From Zeimonas sp050187175 (GTDB taxonomy: Bacteria; Pseudomonadota; Gammaproteobacteria; Burkholderiales; Burkholderiaceae_E), in assembly GCA_050187175.1 (NCBI GenBank), contig JBFWXS010000009.1, positions 62,001 through 126,000 of the forward strand: 64,000 nt of DNA, written 5' to 3'. The notes under the pieces were generated by a model, which worked only from the letters and a program-made list of their open reading frames with translations, searched no databases and was not told the origin of the DNA. The position numbers were made by a program, and so were the translations under genes. Shown here in pieces: positions 33,801 through 45,252 of the stretch; position 1 is the stretch's first letter; every line of letters begins with the position of its first letter.

Positions 33801-35612
33801 TCAGGCCTCGACCGCTTCCGCGATGCAGACGCGGTTCTTGCCGCTGCGCTTGGCTTCGTACATCGCGTCGTCGGCACGGTTGACGCTGTCGATCAGCGAC
33901 TCGCCGGGCTGAACGTCGGTGACGCCTGCCGAGAAGGTGATGAACACCTGGTCGGCGCGATGCAGAAACACCTCGGCGGTCAGTGCGCGCTGCAGGCGCC
34001 GGACCACGTCGGCGGCATTGCCGCTAATCACGTCGGGCAGCAGCAGAACGAATTCCTCGCCGCCGTAGCGCGCGCTGAGATCGCCGGGACGCAGCTTGCC
34101 GCGCAGCAGCCCGGCGAGATGGCGCAGCGCGTCATCGCCTGCCTGATGGCCGAGCGCATCGTTCAGCTTCTTGAAGTCGTCCACGTCGAGCACGGCCAGC
34201 GACAGCGAGCGGCCTTCCGCGTGGCAGCGCTGCGCCAGATCCTCGAACGCGCGCTCGAGGCCGCGGCGGTTCAGCAGATTGGTCAGGTGATCGGTCATCA
34301 CCTGCTCGCTGGTCTTGCGCAGCTCCTGCGCCAGCCGCGAGACCTCCTCCTCCAGCCTGCGCGCGCGCTCGCTGGCATCGATGAATCCCTGCTTGGACAG
34401 GTCGATCTCGCCGTACATCGACCGGGTGTCCTCGAGCAACTCGCGAACGGTGCCCGCCAGCGTCGGCAGATCGGGCGCCCCCTGGATCAGATCCATGTAG
34501 CCGCCGAGCTTGGAGCCGAAGCGGTCGCTGGATTCGGTCAGCGTTCGCAGCCATTCGACGCACTGCGCGATCATCGTCTTCAGCATCTGCACTGAATCGC
34601 GGCGCAGTTTCAGCAGCCGCTGGTGCTCTTCGGCGGTCCGGCGCAGCAGCATCCGCGCCTGCGCCAGATCGCGCGGGTCCGGCGTCTTGTCGCCCGGATC
34701 GATGGCCGTGCGGATCGTGTCGAACTGCCGCCGGACCCAGGCCTCCTCCTCCACCATCGCGGGCACGGTATCGCAGACCACCACTAGCAGCTCGGTCATG
34801 TCCGCCAGCAGCCGCTCGGTCCGCCGCTGGTTGACCCAGCCGATGCGCCCGCGCCGGGTCGCGCCTTGCGCTGCCTCGGTATCGGCGGCCGGGCCCACCG
34901 GCACCAGCGCAGAGGATGGCGCCGGCGCGGCAGCCGCGGAAAGGCTTGCGGCGGGCAGCGCCGCAGCCGACGGCGTCGCACCGGACGGCGTCGCAGCGGA
35001 CGGCAGCGGCGCGGCATCGCCGGCCGGCGCATCGGGTTGATCATGGCGCCAGCTGTCGATCAGCCGGCCCAGTCGTTCGAGCAGACGCGCCGGCTGCGAG
35101 TGGGAACCCGCCAGCACGCGGTTCAGCGCCTCCTTCTTGCGCGCGATCGTCCAGTTGCGGTGCGGCCGGTCGATCTGATGCAGCACTTCGCCGAGCAGCT
35201 TGCCCAGGCCGTCCATCCCGACCGCGGCCGGAACGGCGGGCTGGACCGGTGCAGCCGCTGCGGCAGCGGCTGATGGAATCTGTGTCAGCGCGCCGGCTGC
35301 GGTAGCCGCGGCGCCGGCCGCAGTGCCGCCGGCCTGGGCTGTCTGAGCGCCGGGGGGCGCAGCCTGAGCACCGGAGACCCCGGGCTGAGCACCTGCACCG
35401 GCACCTGCCCCCGCTCCGGCCCCGGCGGGCAGCGGCGCCTCGTCGACGTCCCTCACCGAAACGGAACCCCCGACGGCCCGCCAGGCCAGCCGGTACTGAT
35501 CGGGCGTCGGCGGCAGCCGGCGCTCCGCGAGGTAACGCAGCGCCGCCCGCGCGAGTTGCGCCGCGGCCGATTCGACAGCCACTTCCCCTGCTCCACTACG
35601 ATTCGTGCGCAC
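33801..35612 (-). CDS. GGDEF diguanylate cyclase
   Basis: This 603-residue protein ends in a GGDEF domain with the active-site motif ARYGGEEFVLLLPD (about residue 517) and DHLTNLLNRRGLERAFEDL at its start. An inhibitory RxxD is not obvious. The N-terminal half has an Ala/Pro/Gly-rich disordered stretch (about 55-125 and 195-240) and a helical region with conserved Trp/Arg residues (HRNWTIARKKEALNRVLAG) resembling uncharacterised cytosolic sensor regions. Product c-di-GMP could act on the PilZ protein at 4575. Start GTG 35612 lies inside a 16-bp palindrome. A GTG ten codons later is an alternative. Confidence 0.9.
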   Translation of the reverse strand: MRTNRSGAGEVAVESAAAQLARAALRYLAERRLPPTPDQYRLAWRAVGGSVSVRDVDEAPLPAGAGAGAGAGAGAQPGVSGAQAAPPGAQTAQAGGTAAGAAATAAGALTQIPSAAAAAAAPVQPAVPAAVGMDGLGKLLGEVLHQIDRPHRNWTIARKKEALNRVLAGSHSQPARLLERLGRLIDSWRHDQPDAPAGDAAPLPSAATPSGATPSAAALPAASLSAAAAPAPSSALVPVGPAADTEAAQGATRRGRIGWVNQRRTERLLADMTELLVVVCDTVPAMVEEEAWVRRQFDTIRTAIDPGDKTPDPRDLAQARMLLRRTAEEHQRLLKLRRDSVQMLKTMIAQCVEWLRTLTESSDRFGSKLGGYMDLIQGAPDLPTLAGTVRELLEDTRSMYGEIDLSKQGFIDASERARRLEEEVSRLAQELRKTSEQVMTDHLTNLLNRRGLERAFEDLAQRCHAEGRSLSLAVLDVDDFKKLNDALGHQAGDDALRHLAGLLRGKLRPGDLSARYGGEEFVLLLPDVISGNAADVVRRLQRALTAEVFLHRADQVFITFSAGVTDVQPGESLIDSVNRADDAMYEAKRSGKNRVCIAEAVEA

Positions 35613-35616
35613 GAAT
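35601..35616. repeat. 16-bp perfect palindrome at the diguanylate cyclase start
   Basis: ATTCGTGCGCACGAAT is its own reverse complement and covers the presumed GTG start (35610-35612). It could be an operator or a hairpin that masks translation initiation. Confidence 0.6.
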
Positions 35617-35884
35617 GCTATCCGGCCGGTGATTCCGCCCGGGCCCTGAGCCGGCGCATGCCGACCGGGGACCGCCGCAGCGCTTGCCGCGACGGCTGCC
35701 GATGCACGTTCTTCTCAAGCTCGCAAATATGCATGACGGTTGCCGCCGAATCGGGTTTTTGTCGCATTTTTGATGCCGACCAACCGCAAAAGACCGCCGA
35801 ATAGCGGGCCTGGGCCGCCGCATCTCTTGTTTTCGGCACGGCATTCGGTAGATTGAGGCCCGCTACTCGATTCGTGATGATTCG
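35617..35884. other. Intergenic region between divergent signalling genes
   Basis: About 270 bases separate the diguanylate cyclase from the sensor kinase. Relative to its surroundings it has T-runs (GGGTTTTTGTCGCATTTTTG at about 35738-35757). Short open frames here lack any recognisable features. It probably holds both promoters, but no box is good enough to assign. Confidence 0.5.
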
Positions 35885-37819
35885 GTGAACGCTCCGCAAC
35901 CTGCCCCTTCAGCCGACCGTGCCAGTCCCGCCGTCCCGCTGGCGCTGGTACTTCTGTTTTCGACCGCTTTGCTGGCAGTCCTGATAGCCGGTCGACTAAC
36001 GGTCGCCCCCCCTGGGACGGACGGCGCTGACGCAGCCTCCGTGCCGTTCTGGGCCGCCGCCATCCCGGCCGGCGCCGCCCTGCTGGCCGGCTGGTGCGCG
36101 TTCGCCGCCTATCGCGGCTGGCACCGCCTGAACCGGCAGCTGGCACGGCTCAACGCCGACGCGGCGCGCCTGTCGCTCGGCGAGCGGCGCTTCCGCAGCG
36201 CCGGCCTCGAGCACACGGCATTGGAACCGGCCGCTGTGGCACTGAACCGGCTGGCCAGCCTGGTCGAAGCGGCCGAGTCGCTGCTCGACGAGCGCGATCG
36301 CCAGCTGTCGACGCTGCGCTCACTGGGCGAACAGTTCTACTGGGAACAGAACGTCGACGGCCGTTTCACGCGCGTCGACTTCGACGCGCCGGTTCCGCAG
36401 GACCGCCGTCTGACTCTGCTGGGACGCAACGCCTTCGACGGTGCGCAGGCGCTGGATGCGGCCGCCCTGGAGCGTGCACGCGCCGCGATCGAGCGTCGCC
36501 GCCCCTTCCACCGGCTGGTGCTGTGGCGCAGCACGCCCGACGGAAGCCGACTGCGCACGATCGAATCGGGCACTCCGCTGCATGACGCGAACGGACGTTT
36601 CGTCGGCTACGCCGGCATCGGCCGCGTGCTCGACGACGATCTGATTGCTCTTACCGACGGCAGTACAGCCACCGCCGGCAACCCGCCCCCCGAACAACTG
36701 ACGGGCATCGCCGCCGACGTGGCCTCGCTGCAGACCGCCGTCGACACCAGCAGCGAACCGACGCTGCTGGTCGATGCCGAGGCCCAGACCGTGCTGTGGG
36801 GCAACTGCGCCGCGCAGCAGCTCTTCGAACGGCGGGCGGCCGAGCTGGCTGGCAGAGCGCTCGGTCCGCTGTTCAGCACCGGCGGCGGCTCGTCGCTGCC
36901 GCCGTGGCTCACCGACGCATTGCGCGCGCGCCGGCCGCTGCGGCGCACGCTGTCGGTCGCCAACCGCTTCGGCGAGCAGATCGATGTGCTGCTGCGGCTC
37001 GAACCCTGTGGCGCCGGCAGCGCCCGTGCGCTGCTCGTCGTCGATCCGCGCGACGCCGAGCTGGCCGCGATGCGCGCTCGCTCGCAGGCCGGCGAAGCGC
37101 TGCAGCGGCAAATCGAACTGCAGGCCCAGCAGGTCGACCGGCAGTCGCGCGAGCTGGAGTCGTTCGGCTATACGATCTCGCACGATCTGCGCGCGCCGCT
37201 GCGGGCTATCAGCGGTTTCGCCAAGATTCTCAACGACGACCACGCCGAATCGCTCGGCACGGTGGGCCGCCAGTATCTCGAACGCATCGTCTCGGCCGGC
37301 GCGCGCATGGACCGCATGATCGATGCCATGCTGTCGCTGGCGCGGCTGTCGACGCTGCCCATGGCGACGATTCCGCTCGATCTGAGCCGCATCGCCGGCG
37401 AAGTGGTGGCCAATCTGCGGATGCAGAACCCGGAGCGTCACGTCGACGTGCGCATCGGCGAGTCGCTGAGCACGACCGGCGATGCCACGCTGATGCGCAC
37501 CGTGCTCGAGAACCTGATCGGCAACGCATGGAAGTACACCGCGCGTAGCGAGCAGGCCTGCATCGTGTTCGACGCCATGCGCGACAGCCGCGGCCGTACC
37601 GCGTTCTTCGTACAGGACAATGGCGCGGGCTTCGACATGAGCCACGCCGACCGCCTGTTCGGCCTCTTCCAGCGCCTGCATCCGCAGAGCGACTACCCGG
37701 GCACCGGCCTGGGCCTGGCGGCAGTGCAGAAGATCATCCAGCGCCACGAGGGCACCGTCTGGGCCGAGGCAAGGCCCGAAGGCGGCAGCATGTTCTCGTT
37801 CACGGTCTGGGATCGTTGA
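35885..37819 (+). CDS. Membrane-anchored PAS sensor histidine kinase
   Basis: Two hydrophobic helices (about residues 18-37 and 57-77) anchor the protein, followed by coiled-coil and PAS-like regions (about 130-230 and 280-390). A HisKA domain follows with phospho-His433 (TISHDLRAPLRAISGF), then an HATPase domain (NLIGNAWKYTA, DNGAGFDM, GTGLGLAAVQKI). The HisKA/HATPase pair is of the bacteriophytochrome-like type, but no chromophore domain is seen. GTG 35885 is the chosen start. No response regulator is adjacent, so it is an orphan kinase of unknown signal. Confidence 0.88.
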   Translation: MNAPQPAPSADRASPAVPLALVLLFSTALLAVLIAGRLTVAPPGTDGADAASVPFWAAAIPAGAALLAGWCAFAAYRGWHRLNRQLARLNADAARLSLGERRFRSAGLEHTALEPAAVALNRLASLVEAAESLLDERDRQLSTLRSLGEQFYWEQNVDGRFTRVDFDAPVPQDRRLTLLGRNAFDGAQALDAAALERARAAIERRRPFHRLVLWRSTPDGSRLRTIESGTPLHDANGRFVGYAGIGRVLDDDLIALTDGSTATAGNPPPEQLTGIAADVASLQTAVDTSSEPTLLVDAEAQTVLWGNCAAQQLFERRAAELAGRALGPLFSTGGGSSLPPWLTDALRARRPLRRTLSVANRFGEQIDVLLRLEPCGAGSARALLVVDPRDAELAAMRARSQAGEALQRQIELQAQQVDRQSRELESFGYTISHDLRAPLRAISGFAKILNDDHAESLGTVGRQYLERIVSAGARMDRMIDAMLSLARLSTLPMATIPLDLSRIAGEVVANLRMQNPERHVDVRIGESLSTTGDATLMRTVLENLIGNAWKYTARSEQACIVFDAMRDSRGRTAFFVQDNGAGFDMSHADRLFGLFQRLHPQSDYPGTGLGLAAVQKIIQRHEGTVWAEARPEGGSMFSFTVWDR

Positions 37820-37924
37820 AGACGCTTTGATCTGACTCCACGCAGCGGCCGGGGCGATCGTGCTATCGTCGCCTCTCAGCTTGGCCCACGAGGCCTCCAA
37901 CGCCGGCCACAGAGGAGTTGCTCC

Positions 37925-38386
37925 ATGTATCAGCGAATCCTGGTTCCCATCGACGGCAGCCCGACCTCCAGTGAAGGAATGGCCGAGGCGGTGAAGCTCG
38001 CCAAGCTCACCGGCGGTCAGATCCGCTTGATGCACGTCGTCGACCAGCTCAGCTACGTCGCGGGCTTCGAAGGCTACGGCTCGCTGACCGCGGATGTCAT
38101 CAAGGTGATGAACGAAGCAGGCGAACGCGTGCTGCGCGAAGCCAAGGCACAGATCGAAGGCCAGGGCATCGCCGTCGACACCGCGTTGTTCGACGGCTTC
38201 TCGGGCCGCGTCTGCGATCACGTCGTCCAGCAGGCCAAGGACTGGAATGCCGACGTCATCGTGCTGGGCACGCACGGTCGGCGCGGCATCCGCCGCCTGG
38301 TCATCGGCAGCGATGCCGAGCAGATCGTGCGCAACGCCACGGTGCCGGTCCTGCTCGTACGCCCGCGCGAAACCGAAGCCGCCTGA
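37925..38386 (+). CDS. Universal stress protein, UspA family
   Basis: A 153-residue single Usp domain, beginning MYQRILVPIDGSPTSSEGM and ending with the ATP-binding motif GTHGRRGIRRLVIGSDAE (G-x2-G-x9-G-S/T type). Such proteins are induced in stress and stationary phase and bind ATP. GAGGAG lies 9 bases upstream of the ATG. A monocistronic gene by spacing. Confidence 0.95.
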   Translation: MYQRILVPIDGSPTSSEGMAEAVKLAKLTGGQIRLMHVVDQLSYVAGFEGYGSLTADVIKVMNEAGERVLREAKAQIEGQGIAVDTALFDGFSGRVCDHVVQQAKDWNADVIVLGTHGRRGIRRLVIGSDAEQIVRNATVPVLLVRPRETEAA

Positions 38387-38493
38387 CCCACGCCGCTTGA
38401 CACTCCGACGCCGGCCCCGCCGGCTCGGACCCACGCGCCGGGCGCGCCACGCGGCCGGTCACCCATGACGACGACGGGAGACGCCGAGCGTTG

Positions 38494-39849
38494 ATGGAAA
38501 TCAGCTTTCTGGGCGCAGCCGACACCGTCACCGGCTCGCGACATCTGGTCCACCTGGCCGATCGGCGCATCCTGCTCGATTGCGGCCTGTTCCAGGGATA
38601 CAAGACCTTCCGAACGCGCAACTGGCAGCCGCTGCCGGTGCCGCCGAAGTCGATCGACGCCGTAGTGCTCAGTCACGCGCACATCGATCACAGCGGCTGG
38701 CTGCCGCTGCTGGTGCGCGGCGGTTTCGCCGGCCGCATCTACTGCTCGGCGGCCACCCGCGACCTGACCGAACTGCTGCTGCTGGACAGCGCGCATCTGC
38801 AGGAAGAGGACGCGCGCCGCGCCAATCGCTTCGGCTTCTCCAAGCATTCGCCGGCGCTGCCGCTGTACACCACCGCCGACGCCAAGCGCGCCATCGAACG
38901 GCTGGAGGTCGTGGACATCGGCCATCCGTTCGCGATCGGACATGTTCACGCCACCTTGATCCCGGCCGGTCATCTGCTCGGCGCCTGCGCCGTGACGCTG
39001 GCCGCCGGCGGCCGGACGCTGGCCTTCTCCGGCGACCTCGGCCGCGAGGACGATCTGCTGATGCCGCCGCCGCAGCGCATCGCGCATGCCGACGTGCTGC
39101 TGGTCGAAGCCACTTACGGCGATCGCCGGCACCCGATCGTGGACGCCGGCGCGCAGCTCGGCGACATCGTCCGCCGCACCATACACCGCGGCGGCTCGGT
39201 GCTGCTGCCGTCCTTCGCCGTCGGCCGCGCGCAGGCCGTGCTGCTGTGCCTGCAGCGGCTGCGCGCCGCGGGCGCCATTCCGGACACGCTGCCGATCTAC
39301 CTCGACAGCCCGATGGCCGCCACGGCCACGACGCTGTATCGGCGGCATCGACGCCTGCTGCGCATCTCCGCGGCCGAGGGCGAGCATCTGTGCGACGGCG
39401 TCACGATCATCGAGACGCCGCAGGAGTCCGAGGCGCTGACGCGCTCGCGCTTTCCCAACGTCATCGTATCGGCCAGCGGCATGGCCACCGGCGGCCGGGT
39501 CCTCCATCATCTGCGCGCGCTGGCGCCCGACACGCGGCATCACATCGTGTTCGCCGGCTTCCAGGTGCCGGGCACCCGCGGCGCGAAGATGATCGCGGGC
39601 AGCCGTGACGTGAAGATCTTCGGCAGCTACGTGCCGGTCCGGGCCGAGGTCAGCCATCTGGAAGGCTTCTCCGGCCACGCCGACGCCGACGAGCTGCTCG
39701 GCTGGCTGCGCGGCTTCGAGCGGCCGCCGCAGCAGACCTTCGTCGTGCACGGCGATCCGCAGGCCAGCGACGCGCTGCGCCTGCGCATCGCGGAGGAACT
39801 CGGCTGGCAGGTGACGGTGCCTGAGCACCGCTCGACGGTCAGCCTGTGA
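38494..39849 (+). CDS. Metallo-beta-lactamase/beta-CASP ribonuclease-like hydrolase
   Basis: The 451-residue protein has the MBL zinc motif SHAHIDHSGW (His61, His63, Asp65, His66), a further metal-binding His in PAGHLLGAC, and Asp in FSGDLGRED. The beta-CASP insertion (about residues 210-330) is followed by VSASGMATGGRVLHHL and the motif GFSGHADADELLGWL. This is the CPSF73/YsiC-like subgroup of RNA-processing nucleases. E. coli lacks a close equivalent. Targets are unknown. ATG at 38494 directly follows an in-frame TTG. Confidence 0.92.
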   Translation: MEISFLGAADTVTGSRHLVHLADRRILLDCGLFQGYKTFRTRNWQPLPVPPKSIDAVVLSHAHIDHSGWLPLLVRGGFAGRIYCSAATRDLTELLLLDSAHLQEEDARRANRFGFSKHSPALPLYTTADAKRAIERLEVVDIGHPFAIGHVHATLIPAGHLLGACAVTLAAGGRTLAFSGDLGREDDLLMPPPQRIAHADVLLVEATYGDRRHPIVDAGAQLGDIVRRTIHRGGSVLLPSFAVGRAQAVLLCLQRLRAAGAIPDTLPIYLDSPMAATATTLYRRHRRLLRISAAEGEHLCDGVTIIETPQESEALTRSRFPNVIVSASGMATGGRVLHHLRALAPDTRHHIVFAGFQVPGTRGAKMIAGSRDVKIFGSYVPVRAEVSHLEGFSGHADADELLGWLRGFERPPQQTFVVHGDPQASDALRLRIAEELGWQVTVPEHRSTVSL

Positions 39850-39888
39850 CCGTCGGCCCGTGACCGTCGGCCCGTGACCGTCGGCCTG
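39847..39888. repeat. 14-bp tandem repeat, three copies
   Basis: TGACCGTCGGCCCG occurs at 39847-39860 and 39861-39874, and again with one mismatch at 39875-39888. The first copy includes the stop codon of the RNase gene. Degenerate GGCC/GTGAC echoes continue to about 39935. No protein or hairpin function is evident. Confidence 0.8.
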
Positions 39889-40038
39889 CGGCCTTCTACC
39901 TGTGGCCCGCGGCCTGTGACGGCCAGCCTCTGAACTCGACGGCCCCCCGGGGCGCTCCGGGCGCCGCGACCGCGCCCGGAGGCCGGACCGGGCTAGAATC
40001 GGCGGCATCCCCTTCTTCCGTTGACCCGATCCGAATCG

Positions 40039-40889
40039 ATGAGCCTAGCCCCGCACGCACGCATCCCCTCCAGGCTGGCCGCCGCCCTGCTGAGCCTCGC
40101 CGCAGCCGCCCATGGCGCTGGCGCAGCCGCCCAGCCGGCCGGCGGCGCCGCATCCGGCGCCGCGCCGCAGACGCCGGCCGCGTCCACCGCACCCGCAGCG
40201 CCTGCCTCCGCAGCGCCNNNNNNNNNNNNNNNNNNNNNNNNNNNNNNNNNNNNNNNNNNNNNNNNNNNNNNNNNNNNNNNNNNNNNNNNNNNNNNNNNNN
40301 NNNNNNNNNNNNNNNNNCCGCAGCGCCTGCCTCCGCAGCGCCCGCGCCGGCAGCCCCCGCGCCCGCAGCCCCAGCCTCCGCACCGACGTCCCCGGCGGCC
40401 GCGCCGCAGGCGCCGGCCGGCCCTCTTCTCGGCATCAAGCTGGGAACCCCGCTGGCCGCGCAGCGCTGCGCAGCCGGCGCCGCCGACACGCCTCCGCCGG
40501 CGGGCAAGCGCTGCTACGTGGAAGAAACCTATCGCGGCGAAAAGCGCCTGCGCCTGAATCTGCCCGAAGGCGAACTGCCGGGATGGGCCAATGCCGCGCG
40601 CGTGGTCCTCGATGCGGCCGGCAAGGTCGAGACCTTGCGCGTCCACACCACGGGCATCCGCGTGCAGCGGCCGGTCATGCTGACGCTGATCCGCCACTAC
40701 GGCAAGCCTACGCGCACCAGCGCCGTCAAGGTGACGGACAGCAAGGGCATGACGCTGGAAAGCCTGCTCGCGATCTGGGAGACCCCGGATGCGATGATCG
40801 AATATCAATCGATGACCGGCGAGACGGACGACGGTCTGGTCACGATCCGCACACCGCGGGCCGCGGGCGCGCAGAGTACGGGCCGCTGA
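40039..40889 (+). CDS. Secreted protein of unknown function with Ala/Pro-rich linker (interrupted by assembly gap)
   Basis: The start region from ATG 40039 encodes a likely signal peptide (about residues 1-30, RLAAALLSLAAAAHGAGAAAQ) and an Ala/Pro/Ser repeat linker. One hundred N follow, and reading resumes from 40320 with APASAAPAPAAPAPAAP-type repeats and a C-terminal domain of about 150 residues (LLGIKLGTPLAAQRC, RCYVEETYRGEKRL, VTDSKGMTLESLLAIWETP). That domain, with a pair of cysteines, resembles small periplasmic binding domains but I do not recognise it. The differing frames on the two sides reflect the arbitrary gap length. Confidence 0.75.
40193..40342. other. Assembly gap (100 N, 40218-40317) flanked by 25-bp direct repeats
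   Basis: The 25 bases left of the gap (40193-40217) and the 25 right of it (40318-40342) are identical and encode AAPASAA. The gap therefore sits in a tandem repeat array that the assembler could not resolve, and the true repeat number is unknown. Confidence 0.9.
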
Positions 40890-41000
40890 TCCAACCGACG
40901 GGGGCCGATGTCGACGCCGGTCGGCGCCGGCGGCACCGCGCCGGCCGGACCAAGCAGCTGCACACCCGCTCCTGCCACGGCCGTTCTTGCGAGGAAGACG

Positions 41001-43130
<2,130 letters not shown>

Positions 43131-43142
43131 CCCGAGCGCGGC

Positions 43143-44132
43143 TCAAATACCGAAGAACGCCTCCGAGTTGCCGCGCAGAATGCCCTGCTTCTGCGCCGCA
43201 TCGAGAAACTCCACCTCGCGCACCAGGCTGCCGATGCGCTGCTCGCCGAGCGGGAACGGGTAGTCCGATCCAAGCAGCACGTGATCGGCGCCCATCACGT
43301 CGACCAGCAGCCGGAACGCGCCCGGGTCGAAGACCGCCGAATCGACGTGGAAGCGCCGCGCGTACTCGGACGGCAGCCGCGGGCAGTCCTTGCGCACGAT
43401 GTCGCGATGGCGCCAGGCATTGTCGACGCGGCCGAGCAGATAGGCGAACGAGCCGCCGCCGTGCGCGAAGCAGATGCGCAGCGACTCGGGAATGCGCTCG
43501 AGCGCGCCCGACAGGATCAGCGACACCATGCCCAGCTGCGTCTCGGCCGCCATGGAGACCAGCCATGGCAGCATCCACTGCTTCATCCGGTTGCCGCCCA
43601 TCATGTCCCACGGATGGACCAGCACCGGAATCGACTGCTCGGCGCAATGGATCAGGAAGTCGACCAGCAGTTCATGGTCCAGATCCTTGTCGCCGACGTG
43701 GTTGCCGATCTGCACGCCGACACAGCCGGCCGCCTGCGCACGCGAGACCTCGGCGCAGGCCAGCTTGAGGTCCTGCAGCGGCACTTGCGACAAGGCCTTG
43801 AAACGCCGCGGATGCCTGGCGCAGAAGGCCACCGTGCGATCGTTCATCAGCGCCGCCCAGTCGGCGGCCTTGGCGGCTTCCCACGAGTAGCCGAACATCA
43901 CCGGCGTGGCGCAGACGATCTGCACGTCGACGCCCTGCTGATCCATCTCGGCCAGGCGGAAGTCGGGATCCCACAGCGCCTGATAGACCGGCCGGAACGG
44001 CCGGTCGCCCAGCATGATCTGCCCCTCCGATTCGCCGTCGCGCACGGCCAGCCACGGCGCACGCTCGGCATCGAACGCGACGGCCTCGGCGCGCGTGATC
44101 AGCGGGAAGAGATGCGAGTGCATGTCGATCAT
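43143..44132 (-). CDS. nbaD: 2-amino-3-carboxymuconate-6-semialdehyde decarboxylase (ACMSD)
   Basis: ACMSD decarboxylates the product of 3-hydroxyanthranilate ring cleavage to 2-aminomuconate-6-semialdehyde, diverting it from spontaneous quinolinate formation. The 329-residue amidohydrolase opens MIDMHSHLFP, whose two His ligands bind zinc, and carries further metal or catalytic residues in VLVHPWDMMGG (His), CFAHGGGS (His) and LLGSDYPFP (Asp). ATG 44132 overlaps the stop of nbaC (ATGA). It is the last gene of the operon. Its 3' end is 12 bases from the convergent FtsH gene. Confidence 0.95.
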   Translation of the reverse strand: MIDMHSHLFPLITRAEAVAFDAERAPWLAVRDGESEGQIMLGDRPFRPVYQALWDPDFRLAEMDQQGVDVQIVCATPVMFGYSWEAAKAADWAALMNDRTVAFCARHPRRFKALSQVPLQDLKLACAEVSRAQAAGCVGVQIGNHVGDKDLDHELLVDFLIHCAEQSIPVLVHPWDMMGGNRMKQWMLPWLVSMAAETQLGMVSLILSGALERIPESLRICFAHGGGSFAYLLGRVDNAWRHRDIVRKDCPRLPSEYARRFHVDSAVFDPGAFRLLVDVMGADHVLLGSDYPFPLGEQRIGSLVREVEFLDAAQKQGILRGNSEAFFGI

Positions 44133-44719
44133 GAGGGATTCCCTTTCGAGGCGGCCACGGCCCCTGCCTGCTCGAGGCGGCGGTGCCAGGCCTGGTAGTC
44201 GCGGCCCGGATGCAGCTCGCCGCACTTGGCGCAGCGGCGGGCCTGTTCGTCGCTGACGTAGAAGCGTTCGTAGGTGGGCGGCAGGTCGTCGACGATGCTC
44301 TGCAGCGCCACCTCATAGCGCTGCAGCACATTGCCGCAGCAGGCGCAGCTCCATTGGAAGGCGTCGAGCTCGCCGGCAGGACGCTGCCGCTCGATCACCA
44401 GACAGAGGCTGCCGGCTTCCGGACGCTGCGGCGAATGATGCACGTGCGGCGGCAGCAGGAAGATGTCGCCTTCCTTTAGATCGACGCGCTCGTAGCGGCC
44501 GCGGTCCCACAGCAGCAGGTAGGCATTGCCCTTGAACTGGTAGAAGAACTCCTCGAGCGGATCGTCGTGAAAGTCGCTGCGGCCGTTCGGCCCGCCGACC
44601 ACCGTCACGATGAAGTCGCCGTCCTGCCAGATCTGCTGGTTGCCGACCGGCGGCTTCAGCAGATGTGCGTTCTGGTCCAGCCAGCGCTGGAAGTTCAATG
44701 GATAGCCGTGTTTCAACAT
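44129..44719 (-). CDS. nbaC: 3-hydroxyanthranilate 3,4-dioxygenase
   Basis: This cupin enzyme cleaves 3-hydroxyanthranilate with O2 to 2-amino-3-carboxymuconate semialdehyde. In the 196-residue sequence the active-site residues known from the Cupriavidus metallidurans enzyme fall at the same numbers: Arg47, iron ligands His51, Glu57 and His95, and Arg99 and Glu110. Two pairs of Cys (125/128 and 163/166) form the rubredoxin-like second metal site of bacterial type enzymes. It overlaps nbaD by four bases and follows the deaminase gene by 55 bases. Confidence 0.97.
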   Translation of the reverse strand: MLKHGYPLNFQRWLDQNAHLLKPPVGNQQIWQDGDFIVTVVGGPNGRSDFHDDPLEEFFYQFKGNAYLLLWDRGRYERVDLKEGDIFLLPPHVHHSPQRPEAGSLCLVIERQRPAGELDAFQWSCACCGNVLQRYEVALQSIVDDLPPTYERFYVSDEQARRCAKCGELHPGRDYQAWHRRLEQAGAVAASKGNPS

Positions 44720-44774
44720 GATCGTCTCCTTCGACTTGCGGTTGGCGCCGGCGCGGGACCGACGCGACGCCAGT

Positions 44775-45209
44775 TCAACGCGGCTTGTAGGCGGTGGCCT
44801 TGATCTCGATCAGCAGGTGCGGATGCGGCAGCTGATGCACCGCGACCGTCGTGCGCGTCGGCCCTTCGTAGTCGAAGAACTCGGCCCAGGTCTCGTTATA
44901 GCCGCCGAAATCGTTCATGTTGACCAGAAACACCTGCGCCTCGACGAGATCGCTCAGATCGGCGTCGACGCTCTTCAGGATGTCGCGGATGTTCTCGATC
45001 ACGGCGCGCGTCTGCGCGCGGATGTCGAGCTTCGTGACGCCCATCTCGTCGACCTCGACGCCGACGAAGCTGTTGTCCGGGCGCCGCGAGCTGGTACCCG
45101 AAACGAACAGGAAGTCGCCGGCGCGCTTGACGTGAGGAAACCGGCCGCGCGGCTTCGCCTTGCCGGAAACGACGCGCGCATCGCCTGTGGCCTTGCCTTG
45201 CTGGGTCAT
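44775..45209 (-). CDS. nbaF: 2-aminomuconate deaminase (RidA/YjgF family)
   Basis: The 144-residue protein belongs to the RidA superfamily (FLFVSGTSSRR, VEAQVFLVNMNDFGGYNETW, GPTRTTVAVHQLP). In 2-nitrobenzoate and 2-aminophenol pathways this family member hydrolyses 2-aminomuconate to 4-oxalocrotonate and ammonia. Position between the decarboxylase/Bug genes and nbaC matches the nba order and supports this specific role over generic enamine hydrolysis. Confidence 0.92.
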   Translation of the reverse strand: MTQQGKATGDARVVSGKAKPRGRFPHVKRAGDFLFVSGTSSRRPDNSFVGVEVDEMGVTKLDIRAQTRAVIENIRDILKSVDADLSDLVEAQVFLVNMNDFGGYNETWAEFFDYEGPTRTTVAVHQLPHPHLLIEIKATAYKPR

Positions 45210-45252
45210 GTCATGTCCTCGCTGTGAACAGAGTCTCGAACGGCCGCGGCGC

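Noticed and set aside
38409..38425. GCCGGC-CCC-GCCGGC hairpin after the universal stress protein as a terminator.
   Set aside because: The stem is only six bases, no T-run follows, and such strings are frequent by chance in DNA this GC-rich.
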